Positions 61,016 through 64,000 of a stretch of 64,000 nt of DNA are shown piece after piece. The translations under genes and the position numbers were made by a program. Each line of letters begins with the position of its first letter. Positions within the stretch are counted from its first letter, which is position 1. The notes below the pieces were generated by a model that saw only the letters and a list, made by a program, of their open reading frames with translations, did not search any database and was not told the DNA's origin. Source of the stretch: Planococcus citri (lineage: Eukaryota; Arthropoda; Insecta; Hemiptera; Pseudococcidae); NCBI RefSeq assembly GCF_950023065.1, contig NC_088678.1, positions 31,734,580-31,798,579 on the forward strand, in the 5' to 3' direction.

Positions 61016-62834
61016 TCGATCCTCCGGGACAACTTTTTTCTTAAAGGGGGAATTCTAAGGAACATATAGCCCTTGTCCTCAAAAAAAAGTGGCCCTACTT
61101 ACAAAATGGCGGCCATTTTGATTGACAAGTCAGCCGAAATCGCAGAATTTGCGTTCCAACATAACACTTGCACAAAATTTTTCAAAAATCAAGCAAAAAT
61201 TTATCACCTGTCAAAATTTCAAGTGCTAAAGTGCATTTTTTCGATTTTTGGTGAATTTTTGAAAATCAAATTTTGGGCAAAAATGAGGGGAAAAATCAAA
61301 ATTTTACCAAATTGACCAAGAAAGCTGAAATTTGGGATACACCCTATTTTCGACATGCCAAATCGATTTGAAACTGTTTCAAACCGTTTTGAGCAGTTCT
61401 GGAGCCTCCAGCAGATTTTTGGAACTCGAAATTCCCACAAAATTGCCAAAATGGAGTTGGGAAGCTGAAATTTATTCTGCAAACTAATTTCAATGCGATA
61501 CGAAGTACTGCAGGTGAATATCAAGTTGTTTTGGAGCCTCCAGCGACTTTTTGAAAATTCCTGGAGCCTCCATCAGATTTTTGAAACTTTAAATTTTCAC
61601 AAAATTTCATCAAATGGAGATGGAAAGCTGAAATTTACTCTACACTCCAATTTTAACACCCTCTGAAGACGACTTCAGGTGGGTTCAAATCATTTTGGAG
61701 CCTCCAGAGAATTTTTGAAAATTACTGGAGCCTCCAGTAGATTTCTGAAACTTGAAATTTCCGCAAATGGAGTTGGTAAGCTGAAATTTACTTTGCAAAC
61801 TAATTTCAATACGATAAGAAGTCGATTTCATGGTGGTTTCAAATGGTTTTAAATGATTTTGAAGTTTCCAGCTACTTTTTGGAAATTTCAATTTTCCAAA
61901 AAACACCATACGAACTCTCAAAAAGTCGCTGGAGGCTCCAAAACGACTTGAAATTCACCAGCAGACGACTTCGTAGTGTATTGAAATTAGTTTGCAGAAT
62001 AAATGTTGACTTTCCATCTCCGTTTGATGAAATTTTTAGGAAATTTAGTTTCAAAAATCTACTGGAGGCTCCAGTAATTTTCAAAAAATCGCTGGATGCT
62101 CCAAAACGACTTGAAATCCACCTGAAGTTCCAAAACGACTTGAAATTCACCAGCAGACGACTTCGTAGTGTATTGAAATTAGTTTGCAGAATAAATGTTG
62201 ACTTTCCATCTCCGTTTGATGAAATTTTTAGGAAATTTAGTTTCAAAAATCTACTGGAGGCTCCAGTAATTTTCAAAAAATCGCTGGATGCTCCAAAACG
62301 ACTTGAAATCCACCTGAAGTTGACTTCGTATAGCGTATTGAAATTAGTTTTCAGAGTGAATTTCGGCTATCCAACTCCATATTTAATAAAATTTTGTGGG
62401 AATTTCGAATTTTAAAAATCTGCTGGAGGCTTTAGAACTGCTCAAAACGGTTTGAAACAGTTTCCAATCCATTTGGCATGTCGAAAATAGGGTGTATCCC
62501 AAATTTTAGCTTTCTTGGTCAATTTGGTAAAATTTTGATATTTCCCTCATTTTTGCCCTAAATTTGATTTTTAAAAATTCACCAAAAATTGAAAAACGTG
62601 TTTTAGCATTTGAAATTTTGACAGGTGATAAATTTTTGTCTGATCTTTCGATCTACCTTTGTACAGTTTGAAAAATTTTGTGCAAGTCCTATGTTGGAAC
62701 GCAAAATCTGCGATTTCGGCTGACCTGTCAATCAAAATGGCCGCCATTTTGTAAGAAGGGCCACTTTTTTTTAGGACAAGGGCTAGAAATGTTTCTTAGG
62801 ACTCCCCTTTTAAGAAAAAAGTCGGGCTCCTCGA
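61016..62834. repeat. 1.8 kb foldback element, GGAGCCTCCAG family
   Basis: The left end begins TCGATCCTCCGGGACAAC and the inverted right end TCGAGGAGCCCGAC. Both continue into matching arms such as AAATGGCGGCCATTTTGATT and GCGTTCCAACATA. The arms match for at least 400 bases and the interior is full of CTGGAGGCTCCAG in both orientations. It shares the interior with the element at 2281-3485. Open frames at 61843-62415 and 61872-62276 are repeat readings. Non-coding. Confidence 0.88.
61938..62321 (+). repeat. 192 bp exact-looking tandem duplication inside the foldback
   Basis: Copy 1 (61938-62129) is followed directly by copy 2 (62130-62321). By eye they are identical, and the same peptide is read twice in a row in one frame. 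The lack of differences implies a recent duplication or gene conversion, or an assembly artefact. Confidence 0.85.
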
Positions 62835-64000
62835 CTAAATAGACTGAAAAATTATGTTTTTTTTAATGTGAGATCACTGAGATGAGATGCACTTCAAATT
62901 ATTTCAGATCTGGCATAATTATGTCAAGATGGTAATTGTACCTTCATAATGACTGTTTTAAAATCTATAAAAATTGTAATGCATGTTTCCATTTGGTGGG
63001 AAAGAAGGGGTGGTTACCTACAGAATTGAAATCAAACGAAGGATAAGAATTAGTTTTTATTCACAGATAGATATTTTCGCCTGATTTCTTTTCTGCCTGT
63101 AGGTATGAATGAGTTTCTCATACACCAATATGGCTATGTTATCAAAACGTTTATTTATAAAATGACATGTTGCTAATTTATCTCGTAGGTAGCATACAGT
63201 CTTCTCCCTCTGCGAAACACGAATAGAGTCTCAGATTTCCAGTCCACTTAATCTCATAATCTTAAGCAGAGGCATTCTAAAGCGTAGAGTATAGGTAAGG
63301 TAAAATGTAGCTACATAGATTTAGGTATGCTTGAATAGAATGTACTGAATGTAACACAAAATCAGCACATAACTTTACAGTCTGCCTGGCTGATGACGTG
63401 GTGCGGGGTGGCATGATTCCTAAAAACGCTGACGATGCAGCAGTATACCTACCTATCTAACCACCTTTTAAACAGTTTGTCGCCAGAGAATGAAAAATAA
63501 TTAAAAAAATAACTATGTGGAAAAAACACGGTTAAAATACATACATAATACTAATACGTTCATCGGTAATAAATTTTGCAATATCGACTTATCATCTCAT
63601 CGGGATTCATTTTATTGTCGCGCATGCGTTTTATTATATCAATTACAGATATACGTACATTAACATCGTTATTAATATTAAAATGCATTCGCATACTACA
63701 AATATCTGTGTATAATACGCGAGTGAGCTCGTATTTGCGACACAGCAATAAATCTTTTGTCGCAATGAGAAATGTTATTATTAGTATTACACGGACCGTA
63801 TCTGTGTTTTCAGATGGTTTTATTAAAAAGCGATAACATCGGCAATATTATTCAATATACAATGATAAGTGCATTTCATTGTACTTCTAAGTAGTTTACA
63901 ACATTAACATTATCCTGATTGACATAAATAACCTACCTCTATACACCATATTATCCAGTATCGATAGTCTATAGTATATGCTGTATGTCTGTTCTTAATT
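62835..64000. other. non-coding, apparently unique sequence
   Basis: No recognised gene. Opposing short open frames at 63560-63836 lack domains. Confidence 0.4.

Noticed and set aside
61843..62415. 190-codon open frame as a gene
   Set aside because: The peptide is a twice-repeated reading of the 192 bp tandem duplication inside a foldback, and the opposite strand is open as well.

Overview
This 64 kb window is eukaryotic, AT-rich, gene-poor DNA that most resembles an arthropod, probably insect, genome. The reasons are remnants of arthropod-type non-LTR retrotransposons, TA-flanked MITEs, many TACCTACC / CTCGTA-type words and splice signals of the kind seen in long introns. A sternorrhynchan hemipteran such as a mealybug or scale insect is my guess from word usage only. 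I find no intact host protein gene, rRNA or convincing tRNA. Apart from the retrotransposon fragments, the short open frames look like chance.

The most notable host signal is a set of minus-strand splice sites. At 13150/13151, 25870/25871 and 33390/33391 a pyrimidine tract ending in TTTCAG runs directly into GTAGGT, GTAAGT or GTGAGT. That is the architecture of recursive (ratchet-point) splice sites. Each has a second donor 45-117 nt downstream. A related site at 58388 has a TACTAAT branch-point word, TTTCAG and a strong GTAAGT donor 31 nt on. I therefore infer that the window lies largely inside one very long intron of a gene read on the minus strand, removed in steps.

The rest is mobile DNA in layers. 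Left part (2-11 kb): a foldback element, two tandem arrays, and a 3 kb TIR element (8048-11053) that encloses a composite element built from a 1.4 kb palindrome and a 612 bp MITE. Middle-left (15-19 kb): a 5'-truncated RNase H-bearing LINE, then a minus-strand LINE interrupted by a tRNA-headed SINE that is itself split by a TA-flanked pogo/Tigger-like MITE. Middle (21-36 kb): a 1.5 kb foldback, a 1.1 kb TIR element with a tRNA-like module, a GGTAATTT minisatellite and an 829 bp TIR element whose terminal motif recurs inside it. Right part (38-63 kb): a Jockey-like reverse transcriptase remnant interrupted by a hairpin MITE, several more foldbacks, the second copy of the 609 bp MITE, and a 1.8 kb foldback carrying an apparently exact 192 bp tandem duplication.

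Two themes recur. Ten inverted-repeat (foldback) elements, from 137 bp to 1.8 kb, would all form long double-stranded RNA if the intron is transcribed. Several TIR elements are filled with degenerate copies of their own terminal motif, and two of these also hold a tRNA-like module at a matching position. The stretches between repeats (for example 4.3-5.9, 13.2-15.0, 22.9-25.4, 28-29.7, 33.4-34.9, 40-42, 45-47, 52-54 and 57.2-59.4 kb) look single-copy and carry no recognisable gene.
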